A stretch of DNA of 64,000 nt from Actinomycetota bacterium (GCA_029978335.1 JAPOJQ010000001.1:62001-126000); one strand, 5' to 3'. Positions 1 to 9,298 are shown, numbered from the stretch's first letter. Made by a program: numbers and translations. Notes: a model not told the origin generated them from the sequence alone.

Positions 1-1
1 T

Positions 2-55
2 GTGACCACCGGCGTGCTCGCCGTATTCCACTCCTGCGGGGCTGCCGCCTCATGA
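2..55 (+). CDS. 3' end of an upstream gene (partial)
   Basis: Frame 2 is open from the window edge and ends in TGA at 53-55, giving a C-terminus ending ..HSCGAAAS. The stop overlaps the thiB start in an ATGA arrangement, the coupling used repeatedly in this window, so it is plausibly the last 17 codons of the gene before thiB in the same operon. The piece is too short to name. It could also be chance, because only 54 bases are visible. Confidence 0.35.
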   Translation: MTTGVLAVFHSCGAAAS

Positions 56-1086
56 TGCGGCGCTCTCTCCTTGCTGCGTTGCTCGTCGTCATCACAGCGT
101 GCGGTTCGCCAACAGAACCGAACGTCGTCACCCTCGTGACCTATGCGTCGTTTCCGGTCAGCGATACGCCTCTCAACGCAGCGATTACCCGATTCAGCGC
201 TGCGTCTGGCATCGAGGTCAACATCGTGATCGCTGGCGATACCGGCACCATGGTGACCAAAGCCGCACTCACGGCCGGCAATCCCGAAGGCGACGTCATG
301 TGGGGCATCGACTCGACGATGCTCGGCCGTGCGGTCGACAGCGAGATCTTTGAGTCGTACCGCTCACCCTCAGCTGATCGCATCCGCCCCGAACTCGCTG
401 ACACGGTGCCCGATGAGTTGGTCACTCCGGTCGACTTTGGCGACGTGTGCGTGAACTTCGACCGTGAATGGTTCGATGCCGCTGGTCTGGCACCACCGGC
501 GACGCTCGACGACCTGATCGACCCGATGTATGCCGACCTGCTGGTGGTCGAGGATCCCGCGGCATCATCGCCTGGCCTGGCGTTCTTGCTCAGCACCATC
601 GACCGCAATGGAGACGGTTGGGAGCGGTATTGGCGACAACTCGTCGACAACGGTGTGCTCGTCGCACCCGACTGGGACAGCGCCTACTACGGCGCCTTCA
701 CCCGAGCCGGTGGCGACCGCCCACTCGTGGTCAGCTACGGGTCGAGCCCACCCTATGAAGTGCTGTTCAGCGACAATCCCGATGCCACGACCGCGCCCAC
801 TGGCGTGATCGCTGACACCTGCTATCGACAGATCGAATACGCCGGGGTATTGCGGGGCACCGATGCGCCCGAGGCCGCCCGTCGATTGATCGATTTCTTG
901 ATCTCGGACGAGGTGCAACAACTCGTTCCACTCGATCTCTACGTCTTTCCAGCGGTCGACGTCGCGCTCGACCCAGTGTTCGTTCGTCACGCGGTCATCC
1001 CCGATGACCCCGCCATGATCGATGCAGCAACCATCGACACCTCTCGAGCGGATTGGATTTCCCGGTGGTCCGAGATCGTGGGCTGA
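52..1086 (+). CDS. thiB: thiamine-type ABC transporter substrate-binding lipoprotein
   Basis: This 344-residue extracytoplasmic solute-binding protein is anchored as a lipoprotein: a basic start, a hydrophobic stretch and a lipobox VITAC with Cys17. The mature part follows the ThiB/TbpA pattern: an opening strand VTLVTYASF, a GDVMWGIDSTML segment, FGDVCVNFD, a DPAASSPGLAFLL stretch, APDWDSAYYGAF and the SYGSSPPYE loop. It would deliver thiamine or a phosphate ester of it to the permease encoded next. The permease ORF starts 33 bases inside this gene, so the two are translationally coupled. ATG codons at 52 and 55 are equally possible starts. Any TPP riboswitch would lie upstream of the window. 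The substrate is inferred from family resemblance. Confidence 0.8.
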   Translation: MMRRSLLAALLVVITACGSPTEPNVVTLVTYASFPVSDTPLNAAITRFSAASGIEVNIVIAGDTGTMVTKAALTAGNPEGDVMWGIDSTMLGRAVDSEIFESYRSPSADRIRPELADTVPDELVTPVDFGDVCVNFDREWFDAAGLAPPATLDDLIDPMYADLLVVEDPAASSPGLAFLLSTIDRNGDGWERYWRQLVDNGVLVAPDWDSAYYGAFTRAGGDRPLVVSYGSSPPYEVLFSDNPDATTAPTGVIADTCYRQIEYAGVLRGTDAPEAARRLIDFLISDEVQQLVPLDLYVFPAVDVALDPVFVRHAVIPDDPAMIDAATIDTSRADWISRWSEIVG

Positions 1087-2654
1087 ATCGGCCACCCTCG
1101 TGGGTCGGCCTCACAGCGGCCTGCGTGCCGATCGCCGTCATCGCCGCCTTCGTAGTCATCCCTGCAACCGCGCTGGTGGCCCGTACCATCGGCACCGGTT
1201 GGCCCCAGGGTGCATTCGACGTCAACCGAACGGTATTCGTCGTTGGTTCGACAGTCGCCCAAGCTGCGCTGTCGACCATCCTCACCGTACTGCTCGGGCT
1301 TGGACCCGGCATTGTCATTGCGCGCTACCACTTCCAAGGCAGGACCACGCTCGTGTCGGCGCTGACCGCAGTCTTCGTGATGCCGACGGTGGTCATCGCC
1401 GCCGGCGTGCGTTCGGCACTTCCTGCGCCACTCGACAGCGGATGGACAGCAGTGGTCATCGCGCACGTGGTGTTCAATCTCGCGGTTGTCGTACGCATCG
1501 TCGGCTCAACCCCGATGCCAGGTTCACTCGAGCGCACCGCTCGAACACTCGGAGCAGGTCCAATAGACGTGCTCCGCACCGTCACGTTGCCGCTGATCGC
1601 CCCGGCGGTTGCAGCCTCGGCAGCAATGGTGTTCGCACTGTCGTTTACGAGCTACGGGGTCGTGCGGATACTCGGGACCCACGCGGTCACCACCATCGAG
1701 GTGGAGATCTGGCGAGAAACCGTGGTGCTCGGACGAGTCGATCGCGGCACCTTTCTCGCGCTCATACAAGTCGTCGTGCTCGCCATCGTCGCTGGCGCAT
1801 GGATCCTTCTACGCCACCGCCGACGACCAGCACCGTTCATCGGCGAAGCGCCGCGGCGCGCTCCACGTTGGATTGCCGCGGTCATTGCGCCACTCGTCAT
1901 CGTGATGGTGACGCCCTTCGCCACCCTCGCTCTTGGGTCAGTCCGTGTGACCAATGGTGTATCGCTGTCGGCGTGGCGGGCGGTCCTCATGCCTAGCAAC
2001 GCCCGCAACGCTGCAATTGGCATCGATCCGCTTCATTCGCTGATGACATCGATACGCATTGCGGCCATTGCTGCTGCGATTGCCGTGCTGTTGTCGTTGC
2101 TCGTCATCGTCGCTGTCGCCACCACCAATCGACTCGGGCGGATCGCAGGGGCCGTCGTCATGGTGCCGCTTGGTCTTTCGGCGGTGACCGTCGCTCTCGG
2201 CATTCTGATCACCTACGACACGGCACCTTTCGATTGGCGGGCCTCTCGACTCATCGTGCCACTCGGCCATGCGGTCATTTCATTGCCGTTTGTGGTGCGT
2301 CCCGCCATCGCCGCTCTCCGATCGGTCAACGCACAGACCGTCGACACCGCCCTCATCCTTGGCGCTCGTCCCCAACGTGCTCGACTCACGGCGTACGGCC
2401 CGGCCGTCACGCCGGTGCTGCTCACCGGTGCCGGCCTGGCGATGGCGATCTCGCTTGGCGAATTCGGAGCGACCAGCCTGCTGTCACGATCTGGGAACGA
2501 AACGCTCCCCATCGTGATCGATCGGATGCTTGCTCGAACAGGGGGCGACTTCAGAGCCCGTGCTCATGCACTCGCCGTCGTGCTCGCCGGCGGGGTCATC
2601 ACATTGACGGTCATGCTTGATCGTGCACGAATGACACGGCGGCAACGACCATGA
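1053..2654 (+). CDS. thiP: thiamine-type ABC transporter permease (double-length)
   Basis: A 533-residue inner-membrane permease with two fused BPD_transp_1 halves and about twelve hydrophobic segments, as in ThiP and ferric-ion permeases. Each half carries an EAA-type loop that contacts the ATPase: near residues 155-180 (TLGAGPIDVLRTVTLPLIAP) and near 430-455 (ILGARPQRARLTAYGPAV). The start lies inside thiB (overlap 1053-1086) and the stop overlaps the thiQ start by four bases, so thiBPQ is a tight operon. Ferric-iron permeases share this fold; the ThiB-like partner is the reason for preferring thiamine. Confidence 0.8.
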   Translation: MDFPVVRDRGLNRPPSWVGLTAACVPIAVIAAFVVIPATALVARTIGTGWPQGAFDVNRTVFVVGSTVAQAALSTILTVLLGLGPGIVIARYHFQGRTTLVSALTAVFVMPTVVIAAGVRSALPAPLDSGWTAVVIAHVVFNLAVVVRIVGSTPMPGSLERTARTLGAGPIDVLRTVTLPLIAPAVAASAAMVFALSFTSYGVVRILGTHAVTTIEVEIWRETVVLGRVDRGTFLALIQVVVLAIVAGAWILLRHRRRPAPFIGEAPRRAPRWIAAVIAPLVIVMVTPFATLALGSVRVTNGVSLSAWRAVLMPSNARNAAIGIDPLHSLMTSIRIAAIAAAIAVLLSLLVIVAVATTNRLGRIAGAVVMVPLGLSAVTVALGILITYDTAPFDWRASRLIVPLGHAVISLPFVVRPAIAALRSVNAQTVDTALILGARPQRARLTAYGPAVTPVLLTGAGLAMAISLGEFGATSLLSRSGNETLPIVIDRMLARTGGDFRARAHALAVVLAGGVITLTVMLDRARMTRRQRP

Positions 2655-3748
2655 CCGCGTTATCACTCCACCACGTGGCCGTCGACCGCGAGGGCCACAC
2701 GGTGCTCAACGGCGTTGATCTTGACATCGAATCAGGTGAGATTGTTGCGCTCGTCGGACCGTCGGGATGTGGAAAGTCCACCTTGCTCGCAGCGGTGGTC
2801 GGTGTACTCCCACTTCGTGAGGGCACCATCGAACTCGACGGGCGACGAATCGATCAGGTTCCAACGCATCTACGGAATATCACGCTCGTGCCACAAGGAC
2901 AGCACCTCTTTCCCCATCTCGATGTCACCGGCAACATCGAGTACGGGCTTCGACGAGCACGTTGGACACTGGACGATCGTCGCGCTCGGGTCGCCGAACT
3001 GCTCGCCATGACATCGCTTGATGGCCTTGCTCGCCGACGCGTCGACCAACTCTCGGGCGGTCAGGCCCAACGTGTGGCACTCGCTCGCGCACTGGCGACT
3101 CGGCCGCGAATCATCCTGCTCGACGAGCCGTTAACCGGACTCGATCCTGAACTTCACGACCGATTGCTCGACGACGTCGTGGACGCGCTGCGGCGCGAGC
3201 ACACCACCGCGATCTGGGTGACACATGACCGTGATGAAGCAGTGCGGGCTGCTGACCGGATCGTCCGGATGAACAACGATGGATCAATGGCACCGATGAC
3301 CGCCGATCACCATGGAGATGCCGTCGTGCCAATCTCGACCGAGGCCACTTACGACCTTCGTCGACGCGTGCTGCGCGACGGCACCCCGACCGACAGCGTC
3401 AACTTCGATGGTGATGCCGAAGCCTTGCACTTTGGTGTCATCCGCAACGGCGAACTCGTCGCCGTTGCGAGTTGGTTCCACCGCCCACATCCCTCACGGC
3501 CCCACGCCAATGGCTACCAACTTCGTGGGATGGCGAGCGATCCTCGTGTTCGCCGATCTGGTGCAGGTTCGGTCTTGCTCGCCGCCGGGATGGCAGCCGT
3601 GCACTCGCTCGGCGCTGACCATGTCTGGGCGCGCGCCAGAGACACCGCTCTCGATTTCTATCGACACCATGGCTTCACCGTGACCGGCGATGGCTACATC
3701 GATGCCACCACCGACCTTGCACATCACGACATCGTCCACACGTTCTAA
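2651..3748 (+). CDS. thiQ: ABC transporter ATPase fused to a C-terminal GNAT acetyltransferase domain
   Basis: A 365-residue protein with two domains. Residues 1 to about 215 are an ABC ATPase: Walker A GPSGCGKST at 36-44, Q-loop VPQGQHLFP, signature LSGGQ, Walker B IILLDEP and switch His in VTHDRDEA. ThiQ proteins normally end about here. From about residue 225 the same frame continues into a GNAT domain: an entry region TYDLRRRVLRDG, strands FGVIRNGELVAVASW, acetyl-CoA motif RGMASDPRVRRSGAGS and a closing ALDFYRHHGF. The ATPase would energise ThiP. What the acetyltransferase modifies is unknown; a thiamine-related amine or a protein are both guesses. There is no stop or frame change between the domains. 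Confidence 0.85.
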   Translation: MTALSLHHVAVDREGHTVLNGVDLDIESGEIVALVGPSGCGKSTLLAAVVGVLPLREGTIELDGRRIDQVPTHLRNITLVPQGQHLFPHLDVTGNIEYGLRRARWTLDDRRARVAELLAMTSLDGLARRRVDQLSGGQAQRVALARALATRPRIILLDEPLTGLDPELHDRLLDDVVDALRREHTTAIWVTHDRDEAVRAADRIVRMNNDGSMAPMTADHHGDAVVPISTEATYDLRRRVLRDGTPTDSVNFDGDAEALHFGVIRNGELVAVASWFHRPHPSRPHANGYQLRGMASDPRVRRSGAGSVLLAAGMAAVHSLGADHVWARARDTALDFYRHHGFTVTGDGYIDATTDLAHHDIVHTF

Positions 3749-3807
3749 GGCTTCCGTCGCGCCGATGTCGGGGTCCTCACTCTCGACGCCCATGGAGGCG
3801 CTCGACG

Positions 3808-4080
3808 ATGATGGACGTGGTTCACGGCACCCCCGCACTCGCACAAGCCACTGACCTCGTTCGACTTGCTCGAGCAATTGAGCAGTTGGGTGTGCACGAA
3901 CTGAGCGCGTTGGCCGGACCCTCAACGTGGTCGATGCCGGCAGCTGACCGGTGCAGGTCGACGTTGATCACTGAACGTCACCGGCTCGCCGCTCTGGCAG
4001 CGGACCTGCGCCATCGGGCGGCGCAACTCACGACAACCACGTTGAACGCCCCAAGCGGCGTGAGAGGAGACCTTCGATGA
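3808..4080 (+). CDS. small WXG100-like helical protein, function unknown
   Basis: A 90-residue acidic-then-basic helical protein. Two helices flank a turn GPSTWSMPAADRCRSTL that resembles the W-x-G turn and the following (G)PAAD helix of WXG100/ESX-type proteins, although the Gly is Met here. A GGAGG lies nine bases before the ATG at 3808. The stop overlaps the start of the 571-residue gene downstream (ATGA, 4077-4080), so the two are probably co-translated. No type VII secretion ATPase is present in the window, so a secretion role is speculative. Confidence 0.6.
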   Translation: MMDVVHGTPALAQATDLVRLARAIEQLGVHELSALAGPSTWSMPAADRCRSTLITERHRLAALAADLRHRAAQLTTTTLNAPSGVRGDLR

Positions 4081-5792
4081 GCCCCTCAGCCGAACTGTGG
4101 TACTCACCTCCGGCGCTGCGCGAACTCCGCACACGCGCGACGACTGCAGCGAACGAGATTCGCCAACTCATGCGCTCGTGTAGCGACGATGCCGCACACC
4201 ACACACTGCGCCTCACCGTCCACAGCCTTGAGCAGCAGCTGCTGCCTGTGCTGGATCAGCTCTGCTTATCAACCTCGCTCCTTGAGTGGCGCGCCGAGGA
4301 ACCGGCGCCCACCAGCCATCGTCGTCCCGCACCGGTGACGCTCGGAGGTCAGGTGACCACACTGCTGCGGATCATCAATGACCCACTCGCCGCGCAGGAC
4401 GAGTTGCTCGCAGCAGCGAGTGCGTTGGCGGCAGTGATCGAGCGGCATCCATCAAGGGCCACCGACATCGCCGTATTCGCGCACCAGCCGTCGAGCACCT
4501 GGAACCGATTGCTTCGCCAACTGGCCGACAGCACCATCCACCGTGATACCCAACGCAGGTATCACGACGCGACGGCTCGTCTTGCCGCCTCGATCATCAA
4601 CGCCGTGTCGACCGCTGAAGCGTCTGAGCTCCTCGAACTACTCGCCAGATCGGGCTCGACAACCATTGAGGGGGCGGCCATCGTCACTGCACTCGCTCCC
4701 CACCTCAGCAACGACCGACTCGCCGAACTGACACATACGCTCAGCGCCACGCCGGTGCTTCCCCCCGTGCTTGGCCCCGCCGCCATGACCGGTCGACGAA
4801 TCGCCATCGAAGGCCTGCTCCTCGCTGTGGCCGAACGACCCGCGGCCGCCGGACTCATCGCTGTCAATCCCGCAGCGCTCACGATGGTGGCAACGGACCC
4901 AGCGCTTCACGCCGATGCCGTCACACACGCGCTCACCGCCGCACTGCATGCCCTCGGACCAGCGAACGTCTTGAGCGGTCTCGTCGCCCTCGGCCCCGAT
5001 CAACTATCCCTCGGCGCCGTGCGCGCGGCGGCCATCGCACTCGCCGCCGTCGTCGATGACCTCGCGACCGTGATCGACGCCCCACTGATCCGACTCCCCG
5101 GCCGCTCCGGTCCGATCGACATCGCCACCGACAACGAGATCGGTGCGCTGCTCGCGAACGTAATGTCAGATCGCGACGCACGAGTGATGCTCGGTATTGC
5201 GGTCGGTGCACTTCGTGACGAACGCCTTGAGCGTTCTCTCAGTGCCAGCCCAACCGCAGGATCGCTTCCTGCGGTCGTCGCCAGTCAGCTCGCCGATGTC
5301 GATGCCATGACCGATGCACTCACCGACGCCGCAAGTCACGCCGAGGCTGCTGACGAGGCCCGTCGGGCGACATTGCTCTCCCAGTCCCGTTCCGCATTGT
5401 TGCTGCTCGGCCAAATCGGGTCGCTCGCCATGCCCGGCGCGCGGCTCGTCGTCGCTGGCATCACCTCCACGGCACGGGAAGTCATCGACTTGGTGATGGC
5501 CTCCACGCCAACGTCGGATGGCACACACGATCTCGGCGACCAGTTGATGATGGCCACACGGGTGGGGTTCATCGCCATGTTGAGCGCACAACACTCGCTC
5601 TGGCCCGGGCTTGGACTGAGCGATGTGGCCGCCACCGTCTGGGAGGAGATCGGCGATCACGTGCGAAGGTTCAACGCCGCAATCGACGACGTTGCGAGAG
5701 CACAGTCCTACGCCGACCTGTTGGCCGTCGTTGCCGATTCAGTACCTCTCAGCACCATCGTCAATACCGTTAGGGCGCTTGCAAACCGTTGA
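4077..5792 (+). CDS. 571-residue alanine-rich helical protein, function unknown
   Basis: I do not recognise this family. The protein is almost entirely predicted helix, rich in Ala, Leu and Asp, with no obvious transmembrane segment, signal peptide or catalytic motif. The first 80 residues (YSPPALRELRTRATTAANEI) look like a helical hairpin similar in style to the small partner gene that overlaps its start by four bases. Codon use matches the neighbours, so it is not recently acquired. Its 3' end overlaps the end of the convergent DinB-like gene by 23 bases. It could be the long partner of a WXG-like pair or a structural protein. Confidence 0.65.
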   Translation: MSPSAELWYSPPALRELRTRATTAANEIRQLMRSCSDDAAHHTLRLTVHSLEQQLLPVLDQLCLSTSLLEWRAEEPAPTSHRRPAPVTLGGQVTTLLRIINDPLAAQDELLAAASALAAVIERHPSRATDIAVFAHQPSSTWNRLLRQLADSTIHRDTQRRYHDATARLAASIINAVSTAEASELLELLARSGSTTIEGAAIVTALAPHLSNDRLAELTHTLSATPVLPPVLGPAAMTGRRIAIEGLLLAVAERPAAAGLIAVNPAALTMVATDPALHADAVTHALTAALHALGPANVLSGLVALGPDQLSLGAVRAAAIALAAVVDDLATVIDAPLIRLPGRSGPIDIATDNEIGALLANVMSDRDARVMLGIAVGALRDERLERSLSASPTAGSLPAVVASQLADVDAMTDALTDAASHAEAADEARRATLLSQSRSALLLLGQIGSLAMPGARLVVAGITSTAREVIDLVMASTPTSDGTHDLGDQLMMATRVGFIAMLSAQHSLWPGLGLSDVAATVWEEIGDHVRRFNAAIDDVARAQSYADLLAVVADSVPLSTIVNTVRALANR

Positions 5793-6438
5793 CTTCGTCC
5801 ACCCAACCCACGCCGTCGACCTCCAGTCGACCGAGAAACCACAACAAACGGTCAGCGGGCGGCGTGGCCAGCACCGGTTGCGGCAACGGGGTCAACCCAA
5901 TTGGACGACGGGCTCGCCACAACATCTCACACAGCCGAAGATCGCAGCGAAGATAATGACGATCAAGGTCGACCGACCGGTATCCCACATCGAGATCCAT
6001 GCGGTGAATTTCCACCTCGCGCCATCGCAACAATGGCAGCGATACCAACGGCCGCGGCCCAGACAGGCCAAGGGCAGTCTGCGACCAGCGAAGGTCGACG
6101 TCAGCAACGCAGAGCGCTTCGTGCCATGCTGATTCAAGTGCGAGAGACGACTCACGCACATCGGTGATGAGCTCGTCAATGGACCGCCGAGCACCCGCTT
6201 CGATGTCCGCATCACGAGCAGCACTGTCGCGATACTGCGGTCTGCCCTCCAGCATTGCTACATGGCTGTCGGCATTGCGGGCCAGGTGGCTCAACACATG
6301 ACCCACCGTCCACCCTGCCAGTGCGCTCGGCGCAGATGGGTCAAGGACCGTCAGCGACCCAAGGTGCTCGTCAAGGGCGTGTTGCGAGGCAACACAACCG
6401 TCGATTTCTGACCGCAAGGCGCGCTGATCCACTGCCAC
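5770..6438 (-). CDS. DinB/maleylpyruvate isomerase N-terminal domain protein
   Basis: A 222-residue protein of the mycothiol-dependent maleylpyruvate isomerase / DinB superfamily. The hallmark is the metal-binding helix GWTVGHVLSHLARNADSH near residues 42-60, followed by an Arg/Asp helix and a second His-containing helix pair; metal ligands are normally three His. The family uses mycothiol, fitting an actinobacterium. The substrate is not predictable, since most such paralogues have no assigned reaction. The start is a GTG (GTGGCAGTG), and a second GTG lies two codons downstream. Confidence 0.75.
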   Translation of the reverse strand: MAVDQRALRSEIDGCVASQHALDEHLGSLTVLDPSAPSALAGWTVGHVLSHLARNADSHVAMLEGRPQYRDSAARDADIEAGARRSIDELITDVRESSLALESAWHEALCVADVDLRWSQTALGLSGPRPLVSLPLLRWREVEIHRMDLDVGYRSVDLDRHYLRCDLRLCEMLWRARRPIGLTPLPQPVLATPPADRLLWFLGRLEVDGVGWVDEVNGLQAP

Positions 6439-6459
6439 GTCGACATTGTGGCGCAGCGA

Positions 6460-7239
6460 TCAGAGCCGGTCGCGCCGCGGCACCACGACCACGGTGCCAT
6501 CGGACTCCTGGTGCACGGTCACCCGCACCCCGTAAAACTCTGCCAGCGTCTCAGCCGACAACACCTCGACCACCGTTCCATGCGCAACCATTGACCCCTC
6601 GTGCAACAGCACCAGTCGATCGCTGTACATGCCAGCCAAGGTCAAGTCGTGCATTGCCGACACCACCGTCAAACCATGCTCATCGCGAAGACGCGCAACG
6701 AGCTCGAGCGCCTGCTGCTGGTGACCGATGTCAAGGGCGCTCGTCGGTTCATCGAGCAACAGAATCGGTGCTTCGGTTGCCAACGCCCGGGCGATCACGA
6801 GACGCTGCCGTTCACCACCACTCAATGACCCGAGCCGTCGTCGAGCAAATGACGTCAATCCAAGTCGTTCGATCACGCCATCGACCATTGCTCGATCATT
6901 TCGGCTTGGCATACCGAAGTACCCGACGTGCATCGTGCGTCCGAGCATCACGTACTCAGACCCGGTCATATCATCGGGAAGAATCGGATCTTGCGGGACA
7001 TACGACACCAACGCAGCGCGGCGTGAACGATGGCGGAGGTCGAGCGGTGCCCCATCGACGAGCACCTGCCCAGAGTGGGCAACCACGCCTGCGGCTGCCT
7101 TGAGCAGCGAACTCTTTCCGGCGCCATTCGGGCCGATGATGCCGAGCCAACTTCCCGACGACACGGTCATCGAGAAGTCATTGACCACCTGTCGCCGGCC
7201 AAGACGAACCTGCACCTGGCGAAACTCAATCGAACTCAT
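6460..7239 (-). CDS. btuD: cobalamin (corrinoid) ABC transporter ATP-binding protein
   Basis: A 259-residue FecE/BtuD-type ATPase with Walker A GPNGAGKSS, Q-loop YVPQD, signature LSGGERQR, Walker B ILLLDEPTSALD and switch motif SAMHDLTLA. It is the last gene of a btuF-btuC-btuD operon whose leader is a cobalamin riboswitch, so the substrate is a corrinoid rather than a ferric siderophore or haem, which share this ATPase family. Its start overlaps the permease stop by four bases. Confidence 0.88.
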   Translation of the reverse strand: MSSIEFRQVQVRLGRRQVVNDFSMTVSSGSWLGIIGPNGAGKSSLLKAAAGVVAHSGQVLVDGAPLDLRHRSRRAALVSYVPQDPILPDDMTGSEYVMLGRTMHVGYFGMPSRNDRAMVDGVIERLGLTSFARRRLGSLSGGERQRLVIARALATEAPILLLDEPTSALDIGHQQQALELVARLRDEHGLTVVSAMHDLTLAGMYSDRLVLLHEGSMVAHGTVVEVLSAETLAEFYGVRVTVHQESDGTVVVVPRRDRL

Positions 7240-8312
7240 CGACTCACCTGCCGGGTCCGCAACAAGACAATGAAGAACGGGGCTCCGATAAAGGCCGTAA
7301 CGACACCGATCGGCACCTCAGCCGGTGAGGACAGCGTCCTCCCCGGGATATCAGCGAGGATCAAAAAGGAGGCGCCAATCGTCACCGCTAGCGGAATCAC
7401 CACGCGATAACTCGAACCCGCCATGAGCCGCACCATGTGAGGCACGACGAGCCCAACGAAGCCGATCAGCCCACTCACCGCTACAACGGCCGCTGTGCCG
7501 AGGGTCGCTGCAACCACGACCACGAGACGAACACGCGCGACCGGCACACCGAGAGCGGTTGCTTCATCATCGCCAACGCGCAACACATCGAGATGTCGAC
7601 GATGGAGCAGCAGCACACCTGCCGACACCAGCACATACGGCGATACGAGCAACACATCAGCCCACGTGGCCGTCGAGAGTCGCCCAAGAATCCAGTTGTA
7701 CACCTCTCGCACAACATCTGAATTTCGCTGGAGCACAAAGGTCTGGATCGCAGTCATCAGCGACACCATGGCCACACCAGCCAAGACCAAGGTGCCACTC
7801 GTTCGAAGGCCACCAAACGACGCCCCGACGGCGTACGTCACCGCCACCGTCCCGAGGGCGAAGACAAACGCCACCAACGGGACCGGGTCGATGGGCCAAT
7901 CAAGACCGGAGCGACCAACCGTGGTGATAACCAGCGTTGCGCCAAGACCACCACCAGCCGCAGCACCGAGGAGATACGGATCAACGAGCGGATTCCGAAA
8001 GACGCCCTGATACGAGGCCCCACCGAGTGAGAGCATCGCCCCAACGATGCCGGCGAGCACCACTCGTGGCATTCGGATATCCCAGACAATCGACCACTCC
8101 CGATCAGTGACACCGCTCGAAATTCCGAGCCCATCCGCTCCAAGAAATGGCACACGCTCCAGCACCGCAAGCGGAACTCGCCACCACACTGGACCGGCGG
8201 GGCCGATCATGGCCCCAGCCGCAGCAACGGCGATCAGCACCACGATCGAACCCGCGATCCACCATCGAGGACGACCTGCCGAGGCAGTCGGATGCAATTG
8301 CTGGTCGCTCAC
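7236..8312 (-). CDS. btuC: cobalamin (corrinoid) ABC transporter permease
   Basis: A 358-residue FecCD/BtuC-family permease with about ten transmembrane helices. Family features include GITDREWSIVWDIRMPRV-type entry (here SGVTDREWSIVWDIR), SLGGASYQGVFRNPLVDPYLLG and the C-terminal GLIGFVGLVVPHMVR loop that contacts the ATPase. It overlaps btuF and btuD by four bases each, making one transcription and translation unit under the B12 riboswitch. Confidence 0.9.
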   Translation of the reverse strand: MSDQQLHPTASAGRPRWWIAGSIVVLIAVAAAGAMIGPAGPVWWRVPLAVLERVPFLGADGLGISSGVTDREWSIVWDIRMPRVVLAGIVGAMLSLGGASYQGVFRNPLVDPYLLGAAAGGGLGATLVITTVGRSGLDWPIDPVPLVAFVFALGTVAVTYAVGASFGGLRTSGTLVLAGVAMVSLMTAIQTFVLQRNSDVVREVYNWILGRLSTATWADVLLVSPYVLVSAGVLLLHRRHLDVLRVGDDEATALGVPVARVRLVVVVAATLGTAAVVAVSGLIGFVGLVVPHMVRLMAGSSYRVVIPLAVTIGASFLILADIPGRTLSSPAEVPIGVVTAFIGAPFFIVLLRTRQVSR

Positions 8313-9292
8313 CGGGCCCCACTGGTCAACACCCGCTCCACCGCATCGACGACAGTCGACATGTGATCGACGATGCGAGGCCCCCAGCGTGACGCCGTGT
8401 CATCGTCAAGAGGAACGACATTGCCCTGCGCAACGGCGGTCAAGGTGTTCCATCCTGGACGTGCGGCCACCGACTCTGGCGTCTCACCGCAGTAGATCGT
8501 GCACGCGAGGAAGATCAGATCGGGATCCTTGTCGAGGATGAATTCAGCTGACAGTTGCGGATACCCGTAGGACTCACCCTCGGCAAGATCAGCAATATTG
8601 CGCAAGCCCAGCATTGTGTACGTCGACCCAATAAAGGTGTCGCTCGTTACCGAGTAGTAGGTGTTGTCGAGTTCGTGGTAGTAGGTCAGCGGTTCATCGG
8701 CGGCAGGTAACGCCTCGATGCGGGCCATCAATTCGGCGAGGTCGGCCTCCATTTCCTCGACCAACGCTGCCGCCTCCGTAGCATGACCAGTGGCCGCTCC
8801 GATTTCTTCGATCTGTCGCAAGGTGTCGTCAATCGTTGTTGCCGCAGTGCCAGCCCAATGGGCGATACCAGCGCGCTCGATGGCGTCGATCAGATCTGGA
8901 TTCGTGCCATCGGTGACGATGAGGTCGGCGTTGAACGCAAGAATCGCCTCGATGTTGGGGTCAAAACCACTGATACCGGGCATCTTCGACCCCGCATCTG
9001 ACGGGAAGTTTGAAAAGTCGTCGACGGCGATGACCTGATCGCCCGCTCCAACGGCATAGAGCATCTCGGTCGCCGTCGGCGACAGCGAGATGATGGCGGT
9101 GGGAACCTCCACGACCTCGGCAGGCAGCATCGTGGTCTCAGGGGTTGCGACCTCAGCCAGTGAGCCCGTGGTCGTTGTTGTGGTTGCGAGCGATGCATCA
9201 CTCGTCGATGGTTCGGATGTCGTTGAACCACCGCACGCGGCGGCGATGAGCGACATGCCGACGATCACGCCGGCCATGAGATGACGTTGCAT
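8309..9292 (-). CDS. btuF: cobalamin-binding periplasmic lipoprotein
   Basis: A PeripBP_2-type binding protein of 327 residues from the ATG at 9292. I prefer this start over the ORF-track start at 9337 because a signal peptide MQRHLMAGVIVGMSLIAAACGG with lipobox AAAC follows immediately and a GGAGG lies six bases upstream. A Ser/Thr-rich linker tethers the domain. The mature protein has the ISLSPTATEMLYAVGAGDQV opening and DDFSNFP loop typical of BtuF-like proteins. The riboswitch upstream fixes the substrate class as corrinoid. Confidence 0.88.
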   Translation of the reverse strand: MQRHLMAGVIVGMSLIAAACGGSTTSEPSTSDASLATTTTTTGSLAEVATPETTMLPAEVVEVPTAIISLSPTATEMLYAVGAGDQVIAVDDFSNFPSDAGSKMPGISGFDPNIEAILAFNADLIVTDGTNPDLIDAIERAGIAHWAGTAATTIDDTLRQIEEIGAATGHATEAAALVEEMEADLAELMARIEALPAADEPLTYYHELDNTYYSVTSDTFIGSTYTMLGLRNIADLAEGESYGYPQLSAEFILDKDPDLIFLACTIYCGETPESVAARPGWNTLTAVAQGNVVPLDDDTASRWGPRIVDHMSTVVDAVERVLTSGAR

Positions 9293-9298
9293 TACGTG

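Noticed and set aside
1-51. Possible TPP riboswitch before thiB
   Set aside because: Only 51 bases are visible and none match the conserved TPP aptamer segments; the stretch looks like coding sequence instead.
1022-1996. 324-codon Arg-rich ORF inside thiP in another frame
   Set aside because: Arg/His-rich composition typical of an out-of-frame read of a GC-rich gene; thiP in the other frame has clear permease motifs.
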